DNA of 64,000 nucleotides from Buxus sempervirens (lineage: Eukaryota > Streptophyta > Magnoliopsida > Buxales > Buxaceae). A program made the position numbers and the translations under genes. Where the stretch lies: positions 2,676,001 through 2,740,000 of the forward strand of contig OX387182.1 in NCBI GenBank assembly GCA_947561395.2, in the 5' to 3' direction. Shown in pieces: positions 10,901 to 21,600 of this stretch (its first letter is position 1; every line of letters begins with the position of its first letter). The notes under the pieces are model-generated. The model did not search any database and was not told the DNA's origin. It saw only the letters and a program-made list of their open reading frames with translations.

Positions 10901-13445
10901 TACGGCACGATATTTAGAACTATGTCTTCAGAGCTAACCTAAGTTTAGTGCAAAACATTCTATATCAGTGGCTTATTTGCAGCAGTTAACATTTATGATT
11001 GAACACAAATCGGGAGTGGAGAAACAAGGTAGCTGATGCCTTGAGCTGAAGAAGCCATTTACTTACTACCTTAGTTGCTACTTGCTAGTATCATGGGTTT
11101 TGACATTGTCAAGTCTTTGTACCCAACAGACAAAGATTTTGGGGGAATTTGTTGGAATTTGAAGAGTGGTACAGCAGTGTAGCCATCTTTCTTATACTTC
11201 TATGAATGATTAATTATTCATCCGGAATAGATTGTGTCTACCAGCTTTATTCCTACAGCATCATGTTATCACTTAACGTCATCTTGGGTGCTTGGCAGGG
11301 CATTTTTGTGGAGATTAAGTCCATGAAAGGTCTGCTTGTTATAGTGGAGTGAATTTCCTTTTCTATGGTTCAAGTGCTTGGTGGCCTTCTATCCTACTCC
11401 CAACTAAAGGTCTGCTCATTGCAGTATTAAAGTGGTCCTACAACTTAGTTATATAGTCAACCAAACAACAACAACAAAAACAAAACAAAAAAAAAGAAGA
11501 AAAACACCACTTGGGGCTCATGCTATGTCAAAATTTTTTTACTTCATAAACAAATTTCATTTTCCATCTGATACTTTTAAGTTTCTCAAGGAAAAGCAGC
11601 TGAAATCAATCCTTCAAAGCTTCCTTGATGGAGTATTTCTACGCCTTTTTAAGGTGAAGCAAAACCTAAAAACAAAACAAGATGCCTTCTTCCAGCTAAT
11701 TGGGGTTGGTAACATATTCCTCCATCCCAGTTTGTCAAAAACCTTATCTTTAGTCAAGTTATGTGTTTCTAAATCCTTTTTACTGACTCCGTTGAGGTTC
11801 TTTTGGTCTTCCCCTAATCCCCTAAATCTTTCAACAAGTATCCCCTTACACCTCATGGTTTCTTGGCTAAGTTCTCACTTTACATTCTCAAATCATCATA
11901 ACCTGCTTTCTTTTATTTTATCACCTATCTTTACAAGACTTGGCCACTATCAGATATGCTAATCAGTTGTTATATGTTTTGGGCATGCTGTCTCAAACCC
12001 ACATAAAGGAAGTAAGTTAGTGTCAGGTTGGAAGCTGATGTAGAACTGCTGCTAAATCTATGATGGCATGAATCCTGAAACAATAGGCAGCAGGAGGCAG
12101 AAAGGAAAAATGGAAATGAAAACCTGAGAACAATCTATGTGATTCTGCTGTGGAAAATAATGAAACATCTTTAATTAATGCCAAGGGTAAGCATTGAGGA
12201 TGGAGTAAAGGTGGTTTTGAACTGTAAGTAGCAAAATACTCTTGTATCTGCTACCATAGATATATTCATATAACCAGTGAAATTATGGTTATAAAATTCT
12301 GGCATCTCTTAAGAATTGAGTTACTTTGATCCTTCAATTGTATGGTATCACAATCTTATACGTACACATGCTTGATTACACAATCACATCTGAATAAATT
12401 AATGCACACATCTGACCATTGGCTGAAAGCATTTTTCTAAATTATCAAATGCATGCACCATCATCCGTAATGATCTGATGTCACTAAAATTAGAAATAGT
12501 ATACAAATATATTATGTCTATAGCATGGAGATTAGACAACTAGAAACACTCTGGCCCCTTAGCAAGGCAAGGGCCAATAAAGCTTTTTCATTTAAGGGAT
12601 TCCAATTGCTATACAGAATTGTCATTATTCTGTCTTCAGGATCCTTGCTGCTGCCAGTATGGTTGAGAAAGAGAGATCAAGGAGGTTAAGTACAGCCATA
12701 TTGAACCAGGTGGTACAGGAGGCTATTGCTTTTAAATCACCTCCAAGGGCTAGAGGTGGCAAGCGTGGACGTGTTTATTACAGCACTCAGGTAGTAATTA
12801 TCTGCAGCATTGTTGACTTTCAACTTGTATATTATGGTGCCTTTTTTTTTTTTGGTATATTATTATTATTATGGTGCCTTGTTGTATTTTATTTCTCTAA
12901 AAGATTGGCCCCCTTTTCTAGAACAATTATCTAAATGATGGACTATATGATGTTCCAGGATATTTTTACATGCATATCTTGAGTGTGTGTGGAGTTTTTT
13001 TTTTTTTGGGGTGTTTGTGTGTGTGTGGTACTTGACAGAGCACGTATGTTTCTTATTGCAGGCAGCAATCCGCCCACCAACTTTTGTATTTTTTGTAAAT
13101 GATGCAAAGCTTTTCCCTGAAACATATCGGCGCTTCATGGAGAAGCAACTGCGCTTAGATGCAGGCTTTTCGGGTACACCAATCAGGCTTCTATGGCGTA
13201 GCAGAAGGAAAATGGAAAAAGATGGTAACAAAACATCACAGTTCATCTATATTTTTCATTGCATTAATTGCCATTGATATATTGTCAAAAGTGAAAGAAA
13301 CATTCTGTTTGATTCCATGTTTTTATTGGAAAGAAAATACGAACCTGTTTAAATAACCATTTGTCTACTTTCTGGAACATTTGCAGTTACAAACACACAA
13401 GCACCTCTAACAGGACGGGGCAGAAAATTGCCAGTAGCCACCTGA
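1992..13445 (+). CDS. DER: EngA/Der-type double GTPase, chloroplast; 3' exons only
   Basis: Four coding exons are visible: 1992-2185, 12640-12790, 13062-13224 and 13387-13445 (stop TGA 13443-13445). Each has AG/GT borders and the phases add up to 188 codons plus stop. The protein starts DCRIAEIIEREGKG, carries the G4 guanine-specificity motif NKWD (about 2049-2060) and the G5-like stretch YSTAIAG of the second GTPase domain. It then runs through VEKERSRRLSTAILNQ into the KH-like C-terminal domain (RPPTFVFFVNDAKLFPETY). This is the C-terminal third of EngA/Der, which in bacteria acts in 50S ribosome assembly; plant homologues of this type work in chloroplasts. The first GTPase domain, the transit peptide and the start codon lie upstream of the window. 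The second visible intron is 10.45 kb and full of transposons and an endogenous virus, yet all exon borders look intact, so the gene is probably functional. The last exon (DVTNTQAPLTGRGRKLPVAT) is the least certain part. Confidence 0.88.
2946..4902 (-). mobile_element. 5'-truncated L1-type LINE in the EngA intron
   Basis: Read on the minus strand, this gives the end of a LINE reverse transcriptase with the catalytic FADDT box (about 4768-4782) and YLGLPLGG. A zinc-knuckle-type reverse-transcriptase-associated region follows (CRSCGETEDHLLIH near 3512-3560). Last comes the usual C-terminal stretch with FAICWSIWLERNRRIFEE (about 3310-3370). The coding frame is broken by several frameshifts, seen as overlapping open stretches at 4393-4899, 3885-4439, 3512-4003 and 3125-3651. 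The element ends in a run of T on the plus strand (2946-2960), which is its poly-A tail. GGATATCTCTTT flanks both sides (2937-2948 and 4903-4914), a good candidate target-site duplication. LINE-like reading (FSVLMNGKRYP) continues a little beyond 4902, so the 5' limit could instead be near 5060. Confidence 0.85.
5632..5645 (+). other. Degenerate tRNA-Met primer-binding-site-like sequence
   Basis: ATTATATCAGAGCC is close to TGGTATCAGAGCC, the initiator-tRNA-Met primer site used by caulimovirids, and is followed by a T-rich stretch as in live members. It lies about 210 bases upstream of the movement-protein frame, a plausible position. The mismatches fit an old copy. Confidence 0.55.
5855..6961 (+). 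pseudogene. Endogenous caulimovirid movement protein region (30K type)
   Basis: This is a long open frame of 368 codons with a sequence typical of the N-terminal movement-protein part of florendovirus ORF1. It has a central block around residues 95-135 (HIGMVQVAIKPLTRQG, then LCLRDYR) that looks like the conserved core of 30K-family movement proteins. A Ser/Asn/Pro-rich, probably unstructured linker follows (about residues 285-368). In live relatives these proteins move virus between cells through plasmodesmata. The frame stops at TAG 6959-6961, but the same frame continues at once with coat-region sequence, so this is one nonsense mutation inside a polyprotein, not a natural end. The first ATG at 5855 is a guess at the original start. 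Confidence 0.7.
6962..7399 (+). pseudogene. Endogenous caulimovirid coat-protein region, N-terminal remnant
   Basis: It continues in the same frame as the movement-protein region after a single stop. It includes FTINKEFLRKDFY, then FFDLFSFD and IWSCIDGKNFISVHPP. I assign it to the region between movement protein and coat protein by position and by resemblance to florendovirus polyproteins. The CCHC zinc knuckle expected at the end of the coat region and the protease active site are absent, because the sequence jumps straight into the middle of reverse transcriptase just after 7399. Confidence 0.55.
7413..8431 (+). pseudogene. Endogenous caulimovirid reverse transcriptase and RNase H remnant
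   Basis: The frame starts abruptly inside the reverse transcriptase (GFWQIQIEEQDRYKTAF, then MPFGLKNAP). It carries the catalytic box YIDD at 7587-7598. The thumb (FLGHII, LQRFLGSLNYV) and the RNase H domain (VETDASDIGYGGIL; IEFIKGENNSLPDFLT) follow. Stops interrupt it at 7647-7649 and within the RNase H part near 8292, and there is at least one frame change near 7960-7980. The N-terminal fingers are missing. No integrase follows, which supports Caulimoviridae over Ty3/gypsy. Confidence 0.82.
8374..9811 (+). pseudogene. Second open region of the endogenous caulimovirid (unknown function)
   Basis: Downstream of RNase H are several open stretches in different frames: 8374-8607, 8620-8838, 8760-8969, 9098-9445 and a last one ending at 9811. 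They look like pieces of one protein broken by frameshifts and stops. Visible features are a Gln/Ser/Pro-rich start, a charged helical stretch, an aromatic block (WFLGWWSFFGPIPENL) and an acidic C-terminus (DPNDPDDF). Florendoviruses have an extra 3' ORF of unknown function at this place. I infer the identity from position, not from a recognised domain. Confidence 0.45.
10695..10918. repeat. GTATCG-rich dispersed repeat
   Basis: The segment has many copies of GTATCG and its complement, some paired as small palindromes (ATTGTATCGACCGATACAAT near 10779). It ends in a GATACGTATCGACCAATACG-type block. Sequences of this kind are often ends of hAT-like elements in plants, but I see no complete element here. 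Confidence 0.4.
10985..11150 (+). mobile_element. Ty3/gypsy relict (RNase H-integrase junction)
   Basis: In broken frames the sequence reads HKSGVE, then NKVADALS, RSHLLTTL and, further on, LYPTDKDFG, here typed only as short fragments. This is the junction of RNase H and integrase in Ty3/gypsy polyproteins. It is only about 160 bases long, with frameshifts and a stop. It is unrelated to the larger gypsy element at 59.3-61.1 kb. Confidence 0.5.
11151..12639. other. Rest of the long EngA intron
   Basis: This is AT-rich sequence up to the splice acceptor at 12638-12639. There is an A-rich run at about 11463-11505. An open stretch at 11432-11962 has no recognisable domain and unlikely composition, so I do not call a gene. 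Confidence 0.6.
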
Positions 13446-15730
13446 AGTTCATATGAACTCTCCTCATTTTTGTCGTAGATTGGATTTCCATCCAAGATCA
13501 GGAGCTTAATTACTGGGAGAAGCTTATGGAATCGGAATCAATTGCTCACCAACTAGCTGTTTTGGCCCATATCTTACAGTTTTGATTATGAAGGAAAAGA
13601 ATATAATCTGTTTGAGACATAATTGTATTAAAAATCCAGGGAGCATCTTAATACTTACACTGGTATTTTATATCTTATTATAAAATTGATTAACCTCGTC
13701 GTAGGATGGTGGTGATTATGATTTTATATCTTATTATTTTATTATTTTTTGTTTTTCTGCTGTAATAATAGGTTTTTTTTTTTTTTGGCTCATATACCTT
13801 TGACTCTCAGTCATTCAACAAAATAAATGGTAGTTGTGAAAGCAAGAATTGCAGGATAATTCCATTATTATGACACTTACTAACCCATCGGTATTATCAA
13901 ATTGACTTGCCTTTGTGCTTGACATGATTTTTGTATGAATCTTTCTTTTATTCGTTTTCTTTTTAAATCTATTAAAAGTTGAATAGCCGTTAGTGTATGT
14001 TTAAGAGAAAACCCGAAGATTACATAAAAAGAATATTTTAGCTCACAGCGTTACGTCTTCTGGCCTTGCAGATTGCTGGAGTGAGTGGCTAGGTCTGAAC
14101 GGTACTGGAGCTGCAGTGTACTTGGATCTTGGTGTTTTATTACGGAGAATATGCCACATAATGCAGGTAATAGGTAAGTGAACTGTCTCCAGATCACTTG
14201 ATCAAATTGGAATTTTGATTCCGCATGTGTTGTGAATTACTCTGCATGTACGTGTAATGTCATAGTCATAGAGAGAGAGAGAGGCATGGGAGAAAGGTGA
14301 TGGGTGTCCCGGGAATCAAGTTGGAAATGGCAGGAAAACATGTGAATTATAGAGCGCCCGTGAATATGGAAAATGTTGTGAGGTGGGATCCTTAACATTC
14401 ACTGTTTGACTAAAGACGGGAGAGCTATTTGGGCACTATGCCTCTGATTTTAGGGATACGGCTTATGCTTCTCTTCCTTCAAATGTCAGGTTGGCAATTG
14501 TATGTTGTGTCTGGCAATAAAAATTGAGGGTGCTCAAATCGCTTGCCTGAAGGTATTCAAGTCTTACTCTTCTTAAGTATTAATGAGTTCGTTGCTTTTA
14601 TTTAAATGCTCTTTCTATGAAAAATGAAAATTTTAAATGCCCTTTCTACTTGTAGAGAATCCGAGGGAAGAGAAAGACACCAAGGAATGATCAACAACAA
14701 CTCAATTCAATATCCCCTACATATCATTCTCACTTATCAACTCCTTTCAAGCCACTCTCCCTTCCTGTTCTAGTCTAGAGAGAGAGAGAGGGCCTAAATT
14801 CACATCCTATTAACCTAATCTGACATGGATGGATCGCACCCTCTACATGCATGGCGCTTGTCTTTTAGACCCACCTCTAACCAAGTAGAATTTTGGTGGC
14901 ATGCTGTCGAAATTTTCAGGATTAAAAGGAAAACCTGAATCGCACAACATGGAACAACTTGCTGCCAAAATTTATCGAAGCAAATTTTTTTTTTCCAAGC
15001 ATCAAATAAATGTTTGATAATCATTTTTACACATAAAATACATACTAGTGTTTGGGAAAAAAACCATAACAATCATACGTTCGTCCAAATAGGGAAAAAA
15101 ATTCAAAATCTGTGAAAAAAGAGAAATGGGAGACTGGGTGAAATTTCGTTCGATTTGTGCAAAATGTTCCTCAATTTTGCACCTTTAAAGGGCTCAAAAA
15201 CTTCCCAATAAAAAAATCATTAACCATTATTATCCTTGCTCAACTCATGGTCGAGCAAGACCCCCAAAACGTTTCATTATGGTAAGGGGTGTGCTGGTGA
15301 AATTTCACTAGCATGCTATGGCGTGCCGACGAAATTGTAAACACTATCTCCAGGACGCATAGATTTGAATACATGTGTAGTGGGTAGCAATGTAAAAAAA
15401 ATTATGCATGTGTTCATCCGAACTTTTACAAATCCATACATTGAACATAGTCTGAACCCAGCATCCAAGTTATTGTGAACATGGTAGCTTAAAAGATTAA
15501 GAAAAAAAAAAATTTAAATTGGAAAAGCAAAAGTATTTGTAGATTTTGAAATAATAAGTGTACACTCACTAACGGTCACATGGGCTTCGAACGTACTTTC
15601 TCCAAACGTGATAGCATTAAAACCAAACTACACTCACTGGCTACTTATTCCCCGCGCCATTCAGCTCAGTTCTGCACTCTCAAGTCTGAACCCAACAGTA
15701 CTTATCTCTCCTCTATGACTCTTTCTTATC
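13446..15730. other. Intergenic: EngA 3' flank and DREB2F promoter side
   Basis: No gene is seen. There are poly-T runs (about 13772-13787), a GA microsatellite at about 14271-14284 and another at 14777-14790. The 150 bases before the DREB2F start have no in-frame upstream ATG. The out-of-frame open stretch beginning at 15580 overlaps the DREB2F start and looks like chance. Confidence 0.6.
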
Positions 15731-16573
15731 ATGGAAAATTGCAGGAAGAATCCATTGAAGCCTTGGAAGAAAGGTCCCACAAGAGGCAAAGGTGGGCCTC
15801 AGAACGCGTCCTGTGAGTATAGAGGAGTTAGACAGAGAACATGGGGCAAATGGGTTGCAGAGATCAGAGAACCCAAGAAGAGAACTAGACTCTGGTTGGG
15901 TTCTTTTGCTACTGCTGAAGAAGCTGCCATGGCTTACGATGAAGCAGCAAGGAGATTGTATGGACCTGAAGCTTATCTCAATCTACCTCATCTTCAGTCC
16001 AACTTCATTAATCCCCGAAATAAAGCTCAGAAGTTCAAATGGCTTCCTTCCAAAAACTTCATTTCGATGTTTCCTTCATGTGGGCTGCTTAATTTGAATG
16101 CTCAACCCAATGTTCATGTCATTCATCAAAGGCTCCAAGAACTCAAGAAAAGTTCTACTCCTACCCAATCTTTTTCCCCATCATCCTCGTCTTCCAGTGC
16201 TTTGAGACCCGGACTTAAGATCACAGAATCCAGAACCCACTCAGAAACTTCAGGAATTAACAGACCAGAAATGGAGTTTGCATCTGGAAAGCTTTCAGAA
16301 CACCGTGAAGAGAAGCCCCAGATCGATCTACATGAGTTTCTTCAGCAATTGGGTATCATTAAAGGAGAAACTCAATCCGATGCAAGTAACTTTCCACTTC
16401 CAGAGCCTTCTCAGGGAGACGGCAAGCTTGCTGCCTTAGCTGAGCAGAATTTCAATTGGGATTCATTGAGCGAGATACATAGACTAGATGATCTTCAGGA
16501 AACAGAAGCCAGTAGCTCACAGGTTTATGACTTGCAGGAGGAGTTGAGCTTCCCTGCCATCTGGGATTTCTGA
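15731..16573 (+). CDS. DREB2F: DREB2F-like AP2/ERF transcription factor (DREB A-2 group)
   Basis: A single open frame of 280 residues. Residues 10-28 carry the basic A-2 group signature [18 protein letters not shown], a likely nuclear localisation signal. The AP2 DNA-binding domain follows at about 30-87 ([19 protein letters not shown] to EAYLNLP). Val42 and Glu47 are the pair that in DREB proteins favours the DRE core A/GCCGAC. Then come [16 protein letters not shown], a Ser-rich stretch (about 146-158), [11 protein letters not shown] (about 203-213) and an acidic, aromatic C-terminus ending LSFPAIWDF. This order and the end match Arabidopsis DREB2F, as I remember it, better than DREB2A or 2C. 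Expected role: nuclear activator of stress-responsive genes. The start at 15731 has a good context and gives the family's usual N-terminus. The intron-less structure is usual for the group. Confidence 0.93.
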   Translation: MENCRKNPLKPWKKGPTRGKGGPQNASCEYRGVRQRTWGKWVAEIREPKKRTRLWLGSFATAEEAAMAYDEAARRLYGPEAYLNLPHLQSNFINPRNKAQKFKWLPSKNFISMFPSCGLLNLNAQPNVHVIHQRLQELKKSSTPTQSFSPSSSSSSALRPGLKITESRTHSETSGINRPEMEFASGKLSEHREEKPQIDLHEFLQQLGIIKGETQSDASNFPLPEPSQGDGKLAALAEQNFNWDSLSEIHRLDDLQETEASSSQVYDLQEELSFPAIWDF

Positions 16574-17436
16574 AATTTGGTTTTGGGTCTTGGTAGAGTA
16601 GCTTTAATCAGCTAGATTCCGTTCCTTAAAATACATTTGCGACTATTTAGCTGACTCTATTAGCCTATGACTGTTTGGTATTTTTCCATCATATATAGTT
16701 ATCATAGTTAGTACTACCTGCGTCTGCCTTTGCAACGATTACTATATGTTATCCATTCAAGAAGCTAGCTCTATTTAGTACAAGATATTTTACTGTAGTG
16801 TGGTTACAGAGGTTTTTATTTATTTCCTCCTAGTTTCAGCCTTCCTAGATATATCTCATTCATGGATTCAACAATTTCCTCTTTCAGCTTTAGATTTTTT
16901 TTTTTTTTTTTTATGACTTTGGGAGCCTTTATTTATTTGTTTGCTTTGATTTGAAGGTGCTTTCCAGGCATTGTGATGAGAAGCTTGGAACAAGAGAATT
17001 TTACAAAGCATACATGGTCAAACAATCAATACCATAATTTGATTAGCGAGAACTCTAAGAGCGACTAATAGTCTATGCACACGTGGTTTTCTCATATGAG
17101 ATATGAACAAAAGCATAAAAATTGACGAAAAAACTTTAGATAGTATATATGTCAAGCAATGAATACCCTAATTTAACTTATTTCTTATACCGATACTAGC
17201 GTTCAAAGGAAAACAAGTTCTCTAGATCCTAGTTGAATGGGCATAATATCGACTGCAGCATGTTCGTGCATCATTTCCTGCAGCAAAACCTATGATTGGT
17301 CCTTAAAATTTATAAAATAAAATAACTTTATTTTTATATGATTTTTGGGAAAGAAAGTACCAAGAACATATTTTGCTGCGAAAAAAGATGTAGAAGATTT
17401 CATGCCAAATAAAGGTATACAACCCATTTACCATTG
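16574..17436. other. Intergenic: DREB2F 3' flank
   Basis: AT-rich sequence with a poly-T run at about 16896-16912. No gene or transposon is recognised. Confidence 0.5.
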
Positions 17437-17445
17437 AAAATCATT

Positions 17446-17928
17446 GGGAAAATTACTGTCCACTCTGTCTTTCAAAACTTTATTCCAAAATGCACTACCT
17501 TCACAACTAATTGCCAAATTTACACTAGTTTTATAAATAAAATGACGGAATGCCCTCATGAATGTGTCAAAAGACAAAAAATGCCCATTTTGCCCCCAGT
17601 TTACAACCAATCACCTTCGCCAAATGTGATTTTCCATGTTCTATTAATCTTTTAGCCATAAAAGAAAGTAGACGAAAGGTTTTGATTGAATTTTTTTTTT
17701 TTTGGTTTAGAACAACCAAAATAAAGGAGTAAGGTTCAACAGTTTTATTGTTTAGACTGGTTTGTGAGTTGTAACCTGGGGTAAAAGGGGTATTTTTTGT
17801 CTTCTGATATATGCAATAGGGCATTATGTCATTTTGTTTATAAAATAAGTGTAAACTTGGCAATTAGTTATGAAGGTAGTGTATTTTGGAATAACGTTTT
17901 AAAAGATAATGCGTACAGTAATTTTTCC
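17446..17928. mobile_element. Mutator-type MITE with 9-bp target duplication
   Basis: The two ends are inverted copies (GGGAAAATTACTGTCCAC at the left; the complement of the right end reads GGAAAAATTACTGTACGC), and pairing continues far inward. The 483-base element is therefore a near-complete fold-back. It is flanked by a perfect nine-base duplication AAAATCATT (17437-17445 and 17929-17937). A nine-base duplication plus long inverted ends points to Mutator-like transposition. It carries no coding capacity; the open stretches on both strands are mirror images of the inverted repeat. Confidence 0.9.
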
Positions 17929-18155
17929 AAAATCATTTGCGGCATTTCTTATAATAGAACTTGTGATTGATCCTTGACTTTAGTAGCACAAAAAATATTT
18001 TAGGTTATTTTTACAAAAATAGACAAAGTCATAGATTTTATTATAGGAAATAATATAATTAATCTATTTCAAAGGGGCCAACAAAGGTAAGGGTCATGAC
18101 CCAAGGAATGATATCGTCTACAATGCTTTCTTGCATTGCAGATTGTTATAGCATG

Positions 18156-18238
18156 AGCATCTCACAGTCAGTGTTTTTTTCATTTATGTAAATGTGTCAA
18201 GTGGGTCCCACTTGAATAAACACTGACTGTGAGATGCT
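18156..18238. repeat. Perfect 21-bp-arm hairpin upstream of ORC1
   Basis: The arms at 18156-18176 and 18218-18238 are exact reverse complements over 21 bases (left arm begins AGCATCTCACAGTCAG). The 41-base loop contains a second palindrome, CAAGTGGGTCCCACTTG (about 18199-18215). A third, partial copy of the arm end (GCATCTCA) follows at 18249. It may be a tiny fold-back MITE or, if transcribed, a small-RNA hairpin. No clear target duplication flanks it. Confidence 0.8.
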
Positions 18239-18594
18239 TCACTTGGCAGCATCTCATGGTCAAATCAGTAAAACATTGTACACAATTTCACAGGCTAGCG
18301 AACTCAATACCATTTGTTCAAGTTTTTTTGCTACATAGGAAAATGAACTTTTTATTGAAATTTGGACCGGACATGTCTGGAATTTTTCATTGAAATTTGG
18401 AGCGTGTTTGTTTTGAAATACCGGCTGGTGCTTGTTCCTACCGGCCGGACCCAATTCAGAGACTTAAAAAGACCCGCCGATTAAGGTGTTTGGAGCGGTC
18501 CAAGATGTTGACCGGGTTCCACGTCCGGTCCAGGTCTCAAAATATTGCTTCAACGTCCTGGAGATCAAACCAAAAACAAAATCGGAGGGAAAGG

Positions 18595-18603
18595 TTTCCC
18601 GCC
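18595..18603 (+). promoter_or_regulatory. E2F-binding-site-like element before ORC1
   Basis: TTTCCCGCC matches the E2F consensus TTTSSCGC and starts 102 bases upstream of the ORC1 ATG. Plant ORC genes are known E2F targets with expression at the G1/S transition, so position and identity agree. It may lie in the promoter or in the 5' UTR, as the transcription start is unknown. An out-of-frame ATG at 18627 could act as an upstream start if it is transcribed. Confidence 0.75.
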
Positions 18604-18696
18604 ATTTTTCTCTCGCTGTAAAGGAAATGCTTACTGTCATTACGCTCTCTCTTTCTTCTTCGTCGGCCTCAACCCTAGCAGATCATCTGCAGGGCA

Positions 18697-21600
18697 ATGG
18701 CCGAGACCCCAAAGAAACCACTACGATCTCCTCTGAAACCCAAAGGATCATCTCCTCTGGTTCCGAAATCCTCTCCGGCTTCGACCGCTTTGTTCCCTCC
18801 GACACCAGAAACCCTAGCTCCCCGTCGATCCTCGCGCCGGAACTTATTGGGGTCCAATCCAAACACCACCGTTAGATCACTCGACAAATTTGAGAAAATC
18901 CATGGAGACGCTTTAAGAAGCCCAATATCTGTCAAAAATGGCGGAAAGTCGAGACGTGGAGTGGAGAAAGTTTCGAAAGAAGGAGATTCTTTTGATCCAG
19001 TGTCTCCCGATCATTCGGAGCAGAAGAAGAGGAAGAGATCTGAGGAGGCGAAAACCATTAGAGCAAGAGTTAATAGTTCTGAGAATGCCAGATTGCGGAC
19101 AGGAAAGAGGAAGAATTCAGGTGCACAGAAAAGGCGGGTTTATTACAAGAAGGTAGTTTACGATGGAGGTGAATTTGAGGTCGGAGATGATGTTTATGTG
19201 AAGAGGAGAGAGGATGCGAGCTCTGATGATGATGATCCTGAGGTCGAAGAATGTAGGATCTGTTTCAGATCTGGTAAAGCTCTGATGATTGAATGTGATG
19301 ATTGCTTGGGAGGATTTCATCTCAAATGTCTCAGGCCTCCATTGAAGGAAGTCCCGGAAGGGGATTGGATTTGTGGATTCTGCGAGTCTCGGAAATTGGG
19401 GAAGAAAATTGAGCTCCCAAAGCCTCCAAAGGGCATGAAGAGACGCCGATCTGCTAGGGAGAAACTCCTTTCAAGTGATTTATGGGCTGCACATATTGAA
19501 AGGTAGGTGAATTTTAATTTCTAGTCTTTATGTCATTGGTATGGCCTTCAAATAATGGTAGTTTGTTTATTGGAATTGACCAGTTTATGGAAAGAACCTG
19601 ATGGTACTTACTGGTTTCGGGTCCGCTGGTATATAGTTCCTGAAGAAACCGCAGCAGGAAGGCAGCCTCATAACTTAAGGAGGGAGCTTTATCAGACTAA
19701 TGATTTTGCTGATATAGAGGTAACTAATTACTTTATAACACAATTTTATGCATTATTTTATACTGTGAAGATTGCTAATTCCAGCAGCTAACTGTTTCCA
19801 AATCACAATAAAATTTGTTCTGCTACTTCTAATTGAATTTACAATCCTATGATAAAACGTTGTTGAGGTATCCTCTTTGATTCGTAGAAGAAAATGCTGA
19901 AACCTAGAGGCTTTTCTTTTGTTCATAAGCTAAATTTAGAAAACTGTGAGAAAAAAAACAATAAATCCGCAAGACATTTGATGCAAGTTGCTTGGGATTA
20001 GTGAATTTTCTTGACATAACCCGCCAGAATTATATCCAAATTCAGTGTTGGAACTCCTTGGCGTCGTGTGAAGTCTTGAGTGGCACAACTTGAGCTTGAT
20101 TCTTACCACATAGCCAGCAAAGGCAATTCTGGAATGTAGTTTGGAGATTGATCTGTATTATGCAAATCAGTGTAAGTTATAATATCCTTCTTGAGAAATA
20201 GGCAAACAGTTCAAATGAGCAGGAACTGCACCTAGAAGAGTTCATTTCACTAAATCCTGTGAAAGTGAAATCAACTTTGTAGAAATGAGCTTGATGAACA
20301 TACACATCAATGGCCATGTTATCTGTTTTATATACAGTGTATTGATATAGAAAATTTTCTAGGGTCAGAGGAATACTCCCAGTTTCGGTAGTCTTGCACC
20401 TTATCATGCTCATGGCCATTTTGAATCACCTGAAACAGTACTTGCTGATAATGCCCCTGATAGACTGAAACTTTTTAGATGACATATACTGATTTCCTAA
20501 GGGACTCATTTTAAAATGGGATTTCTCCTGCTTCTGATGGATGTGGTAAGGAAAAATAACACTAGTAATTGTAAAATTGTCTCTTTTTATTATTTTTTGG
20601 GAAGTAAATCTAGTATTTATTCCATTGACCTTAACTTGACAAATGGAACTTCTTATGTTTAACTATTTATTCATGTTTCCATAGATGGAATCTGTCATAC
20701 GGCATTGCTATGTCATGAAACCTCAAGATTTTTCAAAGGCCAACAACGAGGGAGATGATGTATTTCTTTGTGAATATGAGTATGACATCCATTGGCATAG
20801 TTTCAAGCGCGTTGCAGAGATTGACAACAGCAAAGAGGTAGGTTTTAAAGCATAATCCTGTTATGTTGTAATGCCAATTTGGTGATAACTGTTCCTGAAA
20901 TTATATTGCATTTACAACTACGAGCTCACACTCTTTATTTGCTAGGATGACAGCGAAGCTGGCAGTGATGAAGACTGGATTTCTGGTAAGGATTCTGACT
21001 CTGATACCGAGGAAGACTTGGAGGAAGTTGAACTGAAGACTGTAAAAGGTTTATCTACTGGACCCCGAGCTCATCAATTGCCTGCTGTATGTTCACTAGC
21101 ATCTCTTTGATCGTTGTTGCTTCCAGCTTGTATAATACAAGAACTTGATACTAATCAATTGTTTCATACAGAATTCGCATAAGGGATGGATCTTTGGCCT
21201 TCAAAAGATAGGAACAAAGAGGATTCCAGAGCATGCCAGATGCCACAAGCAAACTGAACTTGAAAGAGTAAAAGCAGCACTTCTGTTGGCAACTTTACCT
21301 AAGTCTCCACCTTGCCGGAATAAGTATGTGCTAGTTATATGAATAATAAGTCTTACCAATTAGGCGCTAGGTTCTAAACAACCAACTTATGCTTATATGC
21401 AGAGAAATAGAAGAAATAACAGCATTTGTGAAAGGTGCAATATGTGACGACCAATGCCTAGGTCGTTGCCTCTACATTCATGGCGTGCCTGGAACTGGAA
21501 AAGTAGGCCTGATTATTATTTTTAGTTTTTTGGTACCATGCCAAAAAAATTATTGGCTTTGCTGTTGTCTTTCTGCCTGTGTAAATGGTTCTTGCTTTCC

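Noticed and set aside
11432-11962. 176-codon frame in the long EngA intron
   Set aside because: Lys- and Leu/Ser-rich without recognisable domain, starts in an A-rich run, and overlaps no conserved feature.
14070-14170. Possible extra exon after EngA (AG before ATTGCTGGAG, GT after 14165)
   Set aside because: It lies after the stop codon of the EngA frame and has no coding match; it could only be a 3' UTR exon, which I cannot show.
15580-15816. Alternative frame overlapping the DREB2F start
   Set aside because: No domain, and the DREB2F frame explains the region with a full family match from its own ATG.
17428-17863. Mirror-image open frames on both strands
   Set aside because: They are the two arms of the Mutator-type MITE.
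18486-18875. Open frame overlapping the ORC1 start
   Set aside because: Out of frame with ORC1 and without domain; at most an upstream start at 18627.
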